A stretch of DNA of 64,000 nucleotides from Actimicrobium sp047621665 (GTDB lineage: Bacteria; Pseudomonadota; Gammaproteobacteria; Burkholderiales; Burkholderiaceae_D). The translations under genes were made by a program, and so were the position numbers. The stretch spans positions 73,647-137,646 of the forward strand of contig JBLHMB010000004.1 in NCBI GenBank assembly GCA_047621665.1. The letters are read 5' to 3'. Below the pieces are notes generated by a model. That model had not been told where the DNA came from. It saw only the letters and a list, made by a program, of their open reading frames with translations, and did no database searches. The first letter of the stretch is position 1. Every line of letters starts with the position of its first letter. Below are positions 8,427-17,645 of the stretch, one piece after another.

Positions 8427-10829
8427 TTGCAGCTGACTCCATCACAGCGGTGTGTGCTGGAAGCCGCCGCAGCCACGGGTGACCCGCAATCAGCGATGCA
8501 GGCGATCCATGCTGCGCTGGCCGGTGACCGGCATGCCGGCAATCCGGCTTATGCATCGATTCCGGCCCGACTGCAACCGGCGAAGTGGCCGGTGATCGAT
8601 GCCCCCCGACCGGTCGGCGGCAAGATGCTCGCGACAACACCCGCGCTGAACCGGACCGCGATGGTGCCGCAACCATGGGGCGAGCTCAATCCGCTGGTGC
8701 GCTGGTTCCGTTCGATGACCGGTCGCACCGATGGTGCCGCGGAGTCGATCCGGCGCGGACCCGCAGCGGCCGATGCGCCCGACCCACGCGGTAACTGGCA
8801 GCGTGGCGGCGGCATGCGCCGCATTGTGCTGATGTTGCTGATGATCAGCCAAGGCGGCATGGCGACCTATTTCATGAGTGAGGTATTGCCGTATCACGGT
8901 GCCAAGCCGATGGAAATGGTGACACTGGCGTTGTTCGCTATTTTGTTCGGCTGGGTATCGGTCGGGTTCTGGACCGCGATGGCGGGTTTTCTGGTGTTGC
9001 TGCGACGGGGTGATCGTTACCTGATTTCGTCCAGCGATGCGGGCGGCACCGTCGAAGCCGCAGCGCGTACTGCCATCGTCATGCCGATCTGCAATGAAGA
9101 TGTCGGCCGGGTCTTTGCCGGCTTGCGTGCGACCTATGATTCGGTCCGGCGCAATGGCACGCTGGCGCAATTTGACTTTTTTGTTCTCAGTGACAGTAGT
9201 GATCCTGATCTGTGTGTCGCCGAACTGGCCGCCTGGCAACAACTGTGTCGCGATACCGATGGCAGCATGCGGATCTTTTATCGCCACCGCCAACTGCGCG
9301 TCAAGCGCAAGAGCGGCAATATTGATAATTTCTGCCGGCGCTGGGGGGCCGGTTACCGTTACATGATCGTGCTCGACGCCGATAGCGTCATGAGCGGATC
9401 CTGTCTGGCAAAGCTGGTGCGACTGATGGAAGCCAATCCCGGTACCGGCATCATTCAGACTGCGCCGCGCGCCTGCGGACGCGACACGCTGTATGCGCGT
9501 ATCCAGCAATTTTCGACCCGGATCTATGGTCCGCTGTTCACGGCCGGCCTGCATTACTGGCAGCTCGGCGAATCCCATTACTGGGGCCACAACGCGATCA
9601 TCCGGCTCGCTCCGTTCATGCGCCATTGCGCGCTGGCCCCGCTGCCGGGCACCGGCGGGCTGGCCGGCGACATCCTGTCACATGATTTTGTCGAGGCCGC
9701 GCTGATGCGGCGTGCCGGTTGGGCCGTCTGGATTGCCTATGATCTGCCGGGAAGCTACGAAGAAATGCCACCCAACCTGCTCGACGAACTCAAGCGCGAC
9801 CGGCGCTGGTGTCATGGCAACCTGATGAATTTCCGTTTATTCATGGCGCACGGCATGCATCCGGTACATCGCACCGTGTTTGCCACCGGCGTGATGGCGT
9901 ACTTGTCGGCACCGTTGTGGTTTCTGTTTCTGGCGCTGTCGACCGGCATGCTGGCGGCACATACCTTGCTGGTGCCCGAGTATTTCACGATGCCGCGCCA
10001 GCTATTTCCGATCTGGCCTGAATGGCATCCCGAAAAAGCACTGGCCTTGTTTTCGGCCACGGCTACGCTACTGTTTCTGCCCAAGCTGATGAGCGTGCTG
10101 CTCATCGCGCTGCAAGGCGCGAAACGTTACGGCGGCACCTTGCGGCTTTTCCTGGGAATGCTGATCGAGCTGGTGTTCTCGGCTCTGCTGGCGCCGGTAC
10201 GTATGCTGTTCCATACGCGTTTTGTGACGGCGGCTTTTCTCGGTTGGGAAATGCGCTGGAAATCGCCGCCGCGTGGCGATGCCGAAACCGGTTGGACCGA
10301 AGCGGTCCGCAAACACGGCCTGCACACGCTGTTCGGTCTGGTCTGGGGCGTAGGCGTGTATTGGCTGGAGCCGGGTTTTCTGTGGTGGCTGTTGCCGATC
10401 GTCGGTTCGCTGGCCTTGTCGATTCCGCTATCGGTGCTATCAAGCCGGGTGGCGCCGGGACGCCGCTTGCGACGTCTTGGCCTGTTCGTGATTCCCGAAG
10501 AAATCAAACCGCCGCCGGAGCTGCGCGCCACCACGACGTACCTTGGCGCAACGGCACCGGCACCGACCTTTGCCGATGCCGTCGTCGACCCGCAACTCAA
10601 TGCTTTGGTGTGTGCCTGCGCGACCGCCCGTCCCGGCTTGCCGGCTGCCGCGCAGGCCAGTCATGCTGCGCTGGCTTTCACCGCGCTGGAGCAGGGTGCC
10701 GCTGCGCTGACACCGCAGCAAGCTCGCCTGCTGCTGCAGGATCCGCTGGTGTTGTCGCAGTTGCATCTGGATGTGTGGAGCGCTCCGCACGCCCATCTGC
10801 AGTGGCGTGAACTGATTGCCGGCAGTTAG
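8427..10829 (+). CDS. opgH: Glucans biosynthesis glucosyltransferase OpgH (MdoH)
   Basis: Inner-membrane GT2 family transferase that makes the linear beta-glucan backbone from UDP-glucose. From the TTG at 8427 it is 800 residues. The catalytic loop has VLDADSVMSG for UDP and metal and RDRRWCHGNL as the Q/RxxRW-type motif, framed by several membrane helices (two before the catalytic domain, a group after it). No ATG fits: the frame stays open upstream through 8361 and codes LSPLPAPLDAQCAAYLDRL, so the true start may overlap the opgG stop (for example CTG 8373 or ATT 8361). It ends overlapping the convergent kinase gene by 4 bp. Confidence 0.92.
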   Translation: MQLTPSQRCVLEAAAATGDPQSAMQAIHAALAGDRHAGNPAYASIPARLQPAKWPVIDAPRPVGGKMLATTPALNRTAMVPQPWGELNPLVRWFRSMTGRTDGAAESIRRGPAAADAPDPRGNWQRGGGMRRIVLMLLMISQGGMATYFMSEVLPYHGAKPMEMVTLALFAILFGWVSVGFWTAMAGFLVLLRRGDRYLISSSDAGGTVEAAARTAIVMPICNEDVGRVFAGLRATYDSVRRNGTLAQFDFFVLSDSSDPDLCVAELAAWQQLCRDTDGSMRIFYRHRQLRVKRKSGNIDNFCRRWGAGYRYMIVLDADSVMSGSCLAKLVRLMEANPGTGIIQTAPRACGRDTLYARIQQFSTRIYGPLFTAGLHYWQLGESHYWGHNAIIRLAPFMRHCALAPLPGTGGLAGDILSHDFVEAALMRRAGWAVWIAYDLPGSYEEMPPNLLDELKRDRRWCHGNLMNFRLFMAHGMHPVHRTVFATGVMAYLSAPLWFLFLALSTGMLAAHTLLVPEYFTMPRQLFPIWPEWHPEKALALFSATATLLFLPKLMSVLLIALQGAKRYGGTLRLFLGMLIELVFSALLAPVRMLFHTRFVTAAFLGWEMRWKSPPRGDAETGWTEAVRKHGLHTLFGLVWGVGVYWLEPGFLWWLLPIVGSLALSIPLSVLSSRVAPGRRLRRLGLFVIPEEIKPPPELRATTTYLGATAPAPTFADAVVDPQLNALVCACATARPGLPAAAQASHAALAFTALEQGAAALTPQQARLLLQDPLVLSQLHLDVWSAPHAHLQWRELIAGS

Positions 10830-12730
10830 CCTGTCGTCGTTTTATCCGAAGCGATCGCGTCCAGCGCCGCTTGCAGCAAGGTCACGTCCAGTGGCTTCGA
10901 AATGTAGTCATCCATGCCGGCATCGAGACAGATTTGCCGGTCCTCGCTGAGGGCATTGGCAGTCATCGCGATGATGGGCGTATGTCGCCCTTGTCGCCCT
11001 TGTCGGCCTTGTTGCTGCTCGCGCGCCCGTATCTGGCGTGTCGCTTCGAGACCACCCATGTCCGGCATTTGCAAGTCCATCAAAATCACGTCGTAGTCAT
11101 GCTGTGCTGATAGCGCGACGGCTTCGATGCCATTGCTGGCCATGCTGAAACGGTGGCCCCATTTCCTGAGCAGGGCTTCGGCCAGTCGCTGGTTCACGGG
11201 ATTGTCTTCCGCGACCAGCACAAGCAGCGGGCTGCGGGCTGCACTGAGGATCGACGGGGCAGGTTGTGTCGCGGAGGACTCCACCGGCATATCCGGCATG
11301 CTGGTCGCAAATGGCATATCGAACGTGAAAACGCTGCCGTTTCCCGGCACGCTGCGCACGCCCAGTGCGCCGCCCATCGCGGCGACCAGTCGACTCGAAA
11401 TGGCCAGCCCGAGACCGGTACCGCCATATTGGCGGGTGGTCGAGGTATCGGCCTGCGTGAATGCCTCGAAGATACTGACCTGCTTGTCGGCGGCGATCCC
11501 GATGCCCTGGTCGCTGACGGCGAACACCAGACGCACTGCACCGGTACTGGCAGCGAACAATGTCACCCGCACCGTAATCCTGCCCCGCGCTGTGAACTTG
11601 ATCGCATTGCCGATCAGGTTGGTCAGGACCTGACGCAGCCGTCCGGGGTCCCCTCGCAGCCGGTCCGGGACATCGTCGCCAACGTCGACGCCGAGATGCA
11701 GCCCTTTTTGTGCCGCCTGGACAGTCAGTAGCTTGATGATGCTGGTCAGCAGGACAGGCAGATCAAACCCGACCTGTTCGAGTTCTAGCTTGCCGGACTC
11801 GATTTTCGAGAAATCAAGGATGTCGTTGATGATCGTCAGCAAAGCCGCCGACGAGGTTTTCACCAGCGTCAGATATTCGCGTTGTTCGCCATCGAGCCGG
11901 GTGTCCAGCGCCAGGTCGGTCATGCCGATGATGCCATTCATCGGGGTGCGGATTTCATGGCTCATGTTGGCCAGAAATTCGCTTTTGGTCCGGTTGGCCT
12001 GTTCTGCCTGATCCCTGGCGTGCGTCAGTTCCGCCACCCGTCCGCTGACGGCCCGTGACATCGCATTAAAAGCGGTACCGAGCTGGCCGAATTCGTCGGG
12101 GCCTTCGCTGACGCTGGCCGGAGTCAGGTTGCCGTCGGTAACGTCTTTGCTGGCCCGGGTCAGCGCACCGAGGCTGCGGGTCATCCACAGGCCCAGCAAG
12201 GTGAGCAGTACCAGCGAGATCAGTAATTCGCTACCGGCAATACTGGCACCCTGAATCAGCAGGGCCTGACGGGCGACCAGGATGTGTGACAGGTCCAGGC
12301 CGAAATGCAATTGACCGAGCGATTGGCCGTAGCTGCGGATCGGCATCGCGACGTGATAAACCGGCTTGCCGGTTTGCTGCGCCAGGTCGAAGTTCTTGTC
12401 GGGTACGGGCAGCGCGCGCGTCAGCGGCCAACCGCTGCTGGCAACCCGGTTGCCGTGCTTGTCGGTGACCACCAGATACTGCACGCCTCTTTGGCTCAGG
12501 CTTTCATCGAGTACCGATTGCACGGTGGCATAGTCGCGCTGGGCCAGTGGCGCAACCGTGGCGGCGATCAGGATAGGAGCGATCTGAAGCGAATGCTGCC
12601 CGACCTGATCGAGCATGTTGTTATTGGTCAGACGCAGGCTGTTCGAGACCAGCAAGGTCAGCATCACGGCTTCGACCACGATGGCTGCCAGTAGCAGGCG
12701 TGTGCGTACCGACTTGAAGGGGCTGGGCAT
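10826..12730 (-). CDS. Membrane hybrid histidine kinase with receiver domain
   Basis: A 634-residue sensor kinase. It has a TM helix at about 10-30, a periplasmic sensor of about 125 residues, a second TM at about 163-185, HAMP to about 235, a HisKA domain with FLANMSHEIRTPMNG (phospho-His about 258), a HATPase domain with GTGLGLAIS, and a receiver domain (about 505-625) with the Asp in VILMDLQMPDMGG. There is no Hpt domain, so a separate phosphotransfer protein is needed. It lies 3 bp behind the PhnD-like gene and is certainly co-transcribed. The receiver carries an in-frame 9-bp tandem repeat (QGRQGRQGR) before strand 4. No DNA-binding regulator is adjacent. Confidence 0.92.
   Translation of the reverse strand: MPSPFKSVRTRLLLAAIVVEAVMLTLLVSNSLRLTNNNMLDQVGQHSLQIAPILIAATVAPLAQRDYATVQSVLDESLSQRGVQYLVVTDKHGNRVASSGWPLTRALPVPDKNFDLAQQTGKPVYHVAMPIRSYGQSLGQLHFGLDLSHILVARQALLIQGASIAGSELLISLVLLTLLGLWMTRSLGALTRASKDVTDGNLTPASVSEGPDEFGQLGTAFNAMSRAVSGRVAELTHARDQAEQANRTKSEFLANMSHEIRTPMNGIIGMTDLALDTRLDGEQREYLTLVKTSSAALLTIINDILDFSKIESGKLELEQVGFDLPVLLTSIIKLLTVQAAQKGLHLGVDVGDDVPDRLRGDPGRLRQVLTNLIGNAIKFTARGRITVRVTLFAASTGAVRLVFAVSDQGIGIAADKQVSIFEAFTQADTSTTRQYGGTGLGLAISSRLVAAMGGALGVRSVPGNGSVFTFDMPFATSMPDMPVESSATQPAPSILSAARSPLLVLVAEDNPVNQRLAEALLRKWGHRFSMASNGIEAVALSAQHDYDVILMDLQMPDMGGLEATRQIRAREQQQGRQGRQGRHTPIIAMTANALSEDRQICLDAGMDDYISKPLDVTLLQAALDAIASDKTTTG
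10984..11010. repeat. 9-bp tandem repeat in the kinase receiver domain
   Basis: Three to four units of TGTCGCCCT-like sequence encode a repeated Gln-Gly-Arg on the minus strand, in a loop of the receiver domain. The unit length keeps the frame, so copy number could vary between strains. Confidence 0.7.
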
Positions 12731-12733
12731 TGG

Positions 12734-13558
12734 TCAGTGCAGGGTTTGCCGGACTTCCTGAGCGTACGGTTCCATCGCTTCCAGCTCGCGCGGCTTGAGC
12801 TTGCGATAGCCCTCCAGCTTGTACTTCAGGAAGTAGGCTTTACCTTCCGGCGTTCCGGCAAAACGCCACAGCGCGGCATCAATCTTGTCGCGCAGCGGCA
12901 GGTCGCGTTTATTGAGCAGATAGACCCGTCCGGCCAGCGCATCGCTGATTACGAGAAAACGCAATTGCGGCTGGATGTCGCGCGCCAGACTTTGATAATT
13001 GGCCAGCGAGATGAACCCGGCCGCGGCATCCCCGGCCAGCACCAGCCGCGCCACGCTGTCGGAAGCACTGACATAACGCAGCGGTTCGGTGTTGCCGTTA
13101 TTTTTCAGCCAGTGCTGGCCCCACAGCGTCACCAGCGATGTCGACGACAACCCGAGTACCGGCTTGCCCTTGAGGTCCAGCGCGGTTTTATAGGTGCTGT
13201 TGCCGGCTACCAGCGCCACGGTACGAAAGTCGGCACGGTAAGTCAGTAGCGCGCTGTAGCCGGCATCGGTCTGGCTCAGCCGGGCCTGGTGGCCGGTGGT
13301 GATGGCGATGTCGTAGTCCTGGGCCAGCAGCCTGCGCGCAAATTCCGTGAAGTCGGGTGCAGTCACGATGTCAACCGGCATGCCGAGGCTACTTTCCAGG
13401 TACTGGCGCAGCGGCTGGTACATCTCGAGAATCACGCGTGCACTGCTGTGCGGGGCCACGCCGATACGCAATGCTGCCGGTACCTGCGCGAAGACCGTCG
13501 TGCAGGTCAGCAGGAAGATGATCAGACCAAGGCAGCGCGGGAAGCAGAAGGATCGCAT
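12734..13558 (-). CDS. PhnD-like periplasmic substrate-binding protein
   Basis: A 274-residue secreted protein of the phosphate/phosphonate (PhnD / PBP type 2) binding family. The signal peptide (MRSFCFPRCLGLIIFLLTC, cleaved near FAQ) leads into RIGVAPHSSARVILEMYQPL and later DIAITTGHQARLSQTDAGY and GKPVLGLSSTS, the family pattern. The start at 13558 is chosen because it begins the signal peptide; further upstream the frame is open but not signal-like. No ABC permease or ATPase is present, and the hybrid kinase follows after 3 bp, so it more likely senses a ligand for the kinase than feeds a transporter. The ligand is unknown. Confidence 0.85.
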   Translation of the reverse strand: MRSFCFPRCLGLIIFLLTCTTVFAQVPAALRIGVAPHSSARVILEMYQPLRQYLESSLGMPVDIVTAPDFTEFARRLLAQDYDIAITTGHQARLSQTDAGYSALLTYRADFRTVALVAGNSTYKTALDLKGKPVLGLSSTSLVTLWGQHWLKNNGNTEPLRYVSASDSVARLVLAGDAAAGFISLANYQSLARDIQPQLRFLVISDALAGRVYLLNKRDLPLRDKIDAALWRFAGTPEGKAYFLKYKLEGYRKLKPRELEAMEPYAQEVRQTLH

Positions 13559-13764
13559 GGAAGAATCACTTGAAATAGTGGGTTGCACGGAACTGGACAG
13601 CAACATTATAGGCGGTGGCAATCGAAGTTGCTATGAAGTAATTTTACGGAAATACGTGAAATCTGAAGTGGTGGCATGATGCAAACCAGTTTCTTTTTAT
13701 TAACAAACCGGTAGCTTGCATACCCGTTTCCTAACTATCCGTTTCTTTTTTGCAGGACCTCTTT

Positions 13765-14556
13765 ATGAATCACTCACTCGTTATCTCCCGTCTGCCCCGC
13801 TTGGTCGGGCTGTTGATGCTTGGAGCTGTTGCCAGTCATGCGTTCGCTGCTTCCGAAGAAATCCAGGTCTACATGGATGAAATGAACGCGCCCGGCGCGT
13901 TTGGTCTGGATATCCACAGCAACTACGTGGCCAAGGGCAACCGGTCGCCGGACTATCCGGGAGCCCAGGCTCCCGGCAAGGTGTTTCGTCTGACACCGGA
14001 ATTTTCGGTCGGTCTGACGCCGACGCTCGACCTTGGCGCGTATTTGCTGACGTCGATTGGTCCCGGTGGCATGACCTCGGTGGATGGCGAAAAAATCCGT
14101 CTCAAGTACATCGCGCCGAAAGCTGGGGAACAAGCGTATTTCTGGGGAGCGAATCTGGAAGTGGGGCGCGTGGCGCACCGTCTGGATGAAAATCCGTGGA
14201 ACGCCCAGCTCAAGGGCATCATCGGTTATCGCACCACGCGCTGGACAATGGCGGCCAATCCGAACATCGACTGGAAAATTTCCGGTCCCGTCGCTGGTCC
14301 GGCGACGTTTGGTGTCGATTCCAAGGTGGCGTACAAGACCGATGCCGGTTATGAAGTGGGGGCGGAGAGTTACAACGGCTTTGGCCAGGTCAGGCACCTT
14401 GGGCATTTGAACCAGCAGAGCCAGACGCTGTTCGGCGTCATCGATACCGACATCCATGGCTGGGATGTCAATTTGGGTGTTGGTCGTGGACTCACGCCAG
14501 CGAGCGATCGCTGGGTGCTCAAGGCGATTGTCAGTGTGCCGCTGAAATCGCTCTGA
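13765..14556 (+). CDS. Predicted outer-membrane protein, function unknown
   Basis: A 263-residue precursor with a clear signal peptide (about 1-27, ending SHAFA). The mature part is rich in alternating aromatic/hydrophobic strands with Gly turns (for example AYFWGANLEVGRVAHRL, WTMAANPNIDWKI, WDVNLGVGRGL), and ends in a strand close to the C-terminus, consistent with a beta-barrel. I cannot name the family. AGGA lies before the ATG. It is divergent from the PhnD-like/kinase pair, with about 200 bp between, so it may be a target of that pair, which is only an inference. Confidence 0.72.
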   Translation: MNHSLVISRLPRLVGLLMLGAVASHAFAASEEIQVYMDEMNAPGAFGLDIHSNYVAKGNRSPDYPGAQAPGKVFRLTPEFSVGLTPTLDLGAYLLTSIGPGGMTSVDGEKIRLKYIAPKAGEQAYFWGANLEVGRVAHRLDENPWNAQLKGIIGYRTTRWTMAANPNIDWKISGPVAGPATFGVDSKVAYKTDAGYEVGAESYNGFGQVRHLGHLNQQSQTLFGVIDTDIHGWDVNLGVGRGLTPASDRWVLKAIVSVPLKSL

Positions 14557-14571
14557 TTATTTGGTGAGCAT

Positions 14572-14598
14572 GGTGCAATGCCCTTCGGTTATTGCACC
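14572..14598. repeat. Palindromic intergenic repeat, single copy
   Basis: Begins GGTGCAATG and ends TTATTGCACC around CCCTTCGG, so it forms a hairpin. It is the same family as the copies at 2334-2424 and 52077-52103. Here it lies between two convergent genes and could act as a bidirectional terminator. Confidence 0.75.
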
Positions 14599-14638
14599 GC
14601 CCACGCTCACGGGTCCCGCGTCATTGATCTGACGAAAA

Positions 14639-16117
14639 TCAGATCCCGCCCATGCACAGGTATTTAATCTCCAGATACTCATCCATCCCGTAGCGCGATC
14701 CCTCCCGCCCGAGGCCTGATTGCTTGACGCCGCCGAACGGTGCAACTTCATTCGATATGAGTCCCGTGTTGATGCCGACCATGCCGTATTCGAGCGCCTC
14801 GGCAACGCGCCAGACCCGACCGATATCGCGTGAATAGAAATAGCTGGCCAAACCAAAATCGGTATCGTTGGCAGCCGCGACGACTTCCTGCTCGCTCGAA
14901 AAACGCACCACCGCCGCGACCGGGCCGAAGGTTTCTTCGCGCATGATTTTCATGTCGGCAGTGACGTTCGAGAGCACGGTCGGTTCGTAGAAGGTGCCGC
15001 CCAGCGCATGCGGTTTGCCGCCGGTGACCAGCGTTGCGCCTTTGGCCAGCGCATCGCGCACATGGTCTTCGACCTTGGCGATGGCCTGCTCGTCGATCAG
15101 CGGGCCCTGCACCACACCGGCCGTGCTGCCATCGCCGACCTGAATTTTTGCCGCACCGGCTGCCAGCTTTTCAACGAAGCGGTCATAGATCGACTCGTGC
15201 GCATAGAAGCGGTTGGTGCAGACACAGGTCTGGCCGGCATTGCGGTATTTCGATTGCAATGCGCCTTCGACAGCGGCATCGAGGTCGGCATCGTCGAACA
15301 CGATGAACGGCGCATGGCCACCTAGTTCCAGTGCCAGTTTTTTGATGGTCGGGGCGGATTGCTGCATCAGGATGCGGCCGACCGGGGTTGATCCGGTGAA
15401 CGACAGGTGGCGCACCAGCGGGCTGGCGCACAACACGTTGCCGACTTCGATCGAGTGGTCGGCGTCAGCCGTGATGATATTGATGACGCCGGCCGGCAAG
15501 CCGGCCCGATGCGCCAGTTCGGCCACGGCCAGCGCTGACAGCGGCGTTTGTTCAGCCGGCTTGATGACGATGGTGCAGCCGGCGGCGACCGCCGGGGCGA
15601 CCTTGCGGGTAATCATCGCAATCGGGAAATTCCACGGGGTGATCGAGGCGCAGACGCCGATCGGCTGCTTGAGCACGACCATGCGCTTGTCGCTCCAGGT
15701 CGACGCCATCACGTCGCCGGAAACGCGCTTGGCTTCTTCGGCAAACCATTCAATGAAACTGGCACCGTACATGACTTCACCCTTGGCTTCGGCCAGCGGC
15801 TTGCCTTGCTCGGCGGTCATGATGGTGGCCAGGTCGTCGGCATGCACCAGCATCAGGTCGAACCACTTGCGCATGATGGCGGCGCGTTCCTTGCCGGTCT
15901 TTTTCGACCAGGCCGGGAAAGCGGCGGCGGCGGCATCGATGGCTTGCTGCGCTTCAGCCGGACCGAGGTTGGGCACGGTGCCCAGCACCGCGTCATCCAC
16001 CGGATTGGTGACGGCGAAATGGCTGGCGCCGCTGATCCATTCGCCATTGAGGTAAGCGTGCTGGCGCAGCAGGGTCGGATCGTTGAGGGTGAGTGGCAGG
16101 GCAGGCTGTCTGAGCAT
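14639..16117 (-). CDS. gabD: NAD(P)-dependent succinate-semialdehyde dehydrogenase
   Basis: Oxidises succinate semialdehyde to succinate in GABA/4-hydroxybutyrate degradation. The 492-residue product is a full-length aldehyde dehydrogenase with ITPWNFPIAMITRK (cofactor binding), the general base Glu in LELGGHAP (about 264), and the catalytic Cys in NAGQTCVC (about 298), with a second Cys two residues on as in GabD enzymes. The C-terminal GGVKQSGLGREGSRYGMDEY is also typical. The start at MLRQPALPL is preferred over a longer frame because it gives the usual family length. A related semialdehyde substrate such as glutarate semialdehyde cannot be excluded. Monocistronic, divergent from mpl. Confidence 0.92.
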   Translation of the reverse strand: MLRQPALPLTLNDPTLLRQHAYLNGEWISGASHFAVTNPVDDAVLGTVPNLGPAEAQQAIDAAAAAFPAWSKKTGKERAAIMRKWFDLMLVHADDLATIMTAEQGKPLAEAKGEVMYGASFIEWFAEEAKRVSGDVMASTWSDKRMVVLKQPIGVCASITPWNFPIAMITRKVAPAVAAGCTIVIKPAEQTPLSALAVAELAHRAGLPAGVINIITADADHSIEVGNVLCASPLVRHLSFTGSTPVGRILMQQSAPTIKKLALELGGHAPFIVFDDADLDAAVEGALQSKYRNAGQTCVCTNRFYAHESIYDRFVEKLAAGAAKIQVGDGSTAGVVQGPLIDEQAIAKVEDHVRDALAKGATLVTGGKPHALGGTFYEPTVLSNVTADMKIMREETFGPVAAVVRFSSEQEVVAAANDTDFGLASYFYSRDIGRVWRVAEALEYGMVGINTGLISNEVAPFGGVKQSGLGREGSRYGMDEYLEIKYLCMGGI

Positions 16118-16250
16118 GATGGGTTCCGTTGAGGGTTTTGTTGTGCGATGAGGATAACCGAAAGGCCGGGCCACCGCGCTCGTCATTGGCCATCGGTCCG
16201 GGGGGCAGAGGGTCGGGTAAAATCAAGGCATTCCAATTTGTTGAGCTTCC

Positions 16251-17645
16251 ATGCACATTCATATCCTCGGCATCTGCGGCACTTTCATGGGTGGCCTGGC
16301 AGTCCTGGCGCGTCAAGCCGGCCATCGCGTGACGGGTTGCGACACCAATGTCTATCCGCCAATGAGCACTCAGCTGCAAGAGCAGGGTATCGAGCTGATC
16401 GAAGGGTTCGATCCGGAACAGATTACGCTGGCACCTGACCTGTTCGTTGTCGGCAACGTCGTCAGCCGCGGCAATGCACTGATGGAAGCCATCCTCGATC
16501 GCGGCCTGCCGTACACGTCCGGCCCGCAATGGATCGGCGAACATATCCTGAAAGACCGCTGGGTGCTGGCGGTGGCCGGGACGCACGGCAAGACCACCAC
16601 GGCGTCGATGCTGGCCTGGATTCTGGAAGACGCCGGCTATGCGCCGGGTTTTCTGATCGGCGGCGTGCCGCTGAACTTCGGCATCTCGGCGCGACTGGCC
16701 GGTGACGGCGGCGAGTCGGCCTTCTTTGTCATTGAAGCCGATGAATACGACACCGCCTTTTTTGACAAACGCAGCAAGTTCGTCCACTACCGCGCCCGTA
16801 CCGTCGTGCTCAATAATCTCGAATACGATCATGCCGATATTTTTCCTGATCTCGGTGCCATCGAAACCCAGTTCCATCATCTGGTACGCACCGTGCCACG
16901 CATCGGCCGTCTGGTGGTGAATCAGCGCGAAACCGCGCTGCATACGGTGATCGCACGGGGCTGCTGGAGCGAGATCGAATGGTTTGGCGGCAGTGTCGAT
17001 AGCGCGACCGGTTGGCAGATCGATGAACACCCTGACGGCAGCTTCACGGTCAGCTTCAATGGCCAGCCGCAAGGCACCGTGCACTGGACGCTCAATGGCG
17101 AACACAACCGCATGAATGCGCTGGCAGCGATTGCGGCGGCGCGTCATGTGGGCGTGCCGATTGCGCAGGCCATCGCCGCGCTGGGCGCCTTCCAGAACGT
17201 GCGCCGGCGCATGGAGTTGCGCGGCGAAGTCAATGCGATCCGGGTCTTCGACGACTTCGCCCATCACCCGACGGCGATCACGACCACGGTGGCCGGCTTG
17301 CGTCAGGAGGTCGGCACGGCGCGTATCCTCGCGGTGCTGGAACCGCGCTCGAACACCATGAAGCTGGGGACAATGAAGAACGCTTTGCCGGGCAGTCTGT
17401 CCGAAGCCGATCTGGTGTTCGGGTACGGTGCCAAAGGCGATGGCAAAAACGCGCTCGGCTGGAATCTGGCCGAAGCCCTTGCGCCGCTGGGCCGGAAGGC
17501 ACAGGCGTTTGATGACTTGCCCGAGCTGGTCGCGGCGATCGTCGCGGCGGCACGTCCCGGTGACCAGATTCTGGTGATGAGTAACGGCGGCTTCGGTGGT
17601 GTGCATCAAAAAATCCTCGATGCGCTGGCGCTGGTGAGGCGATGA
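16251..17645 (+). CDS. mpl: UDP-N-acetylmuramate:tripeptide ligase Mpl
   Basis: Peptidoglycan recycling ligase that joins the recovered tripeptide L-Ala-gamma-D-Glu-meso-DAP to UDP-MurNAc in the cytoplasm. The 464-residue product begins MHIHILGICGTFMGG (Rossmann glycine loop of Mur ligases) and has the ATP loop AGTHGKTTTASM at about 109-120, EADEYDTAFFDKRSKF and the C-terminal domain typical of Mpl. TAAAAT at 16218-16223 is a possible -10 element. It overlaps the next gene by an ATGA, so it heads a tightly packed plus-strand cluster. Confidence 0.95.
   Translation: MHIHILGICGTFMGGLAVLARQAGHRVTGCDTNVYPPMSTQLQEQGIELIEGFDPEQITLAPDLFVVGNVVSRGNALMEAILDRGLPYTSGPQWIGEHILKDRWVLAVAGTHGKTTTASMLAWILEDAGYAPGFLIGGVPLNFGISARLAGDGGESAFFVIEADEYDTAFFDKRSKFVHYRARTVVLNNLEYDHADIFPDLGAIETQFHHLVRTVPRIGRLVVNQRETALHTVIARGCWSEIEWFGGSVDSATGWQIDEHPDGSFTVSFNGQPQGTVHWTLNGEHNRMNALAAIAAARHVGVPIAQAIAALGAFQNVRRRMELRGEVNAIRVFDDFAHHPTAITTTVAGLRQEVGTARILAVLEPRSNTMKLGTMKNALPGSLSEADLVFGYGAKGDGKNALGWNLAEALAPLGRKAQAFDDLPELVAAIVAAARPGDQILVMSNGGFGGVHQKILDALALVRR

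Noticed and set aside
15993..17609. A 538-codon open frame on the minus strand
   Set aside because: Antisense to mpl and partly through gabD; composition is typical of a shadow frame with excess Arg, His and Gln.
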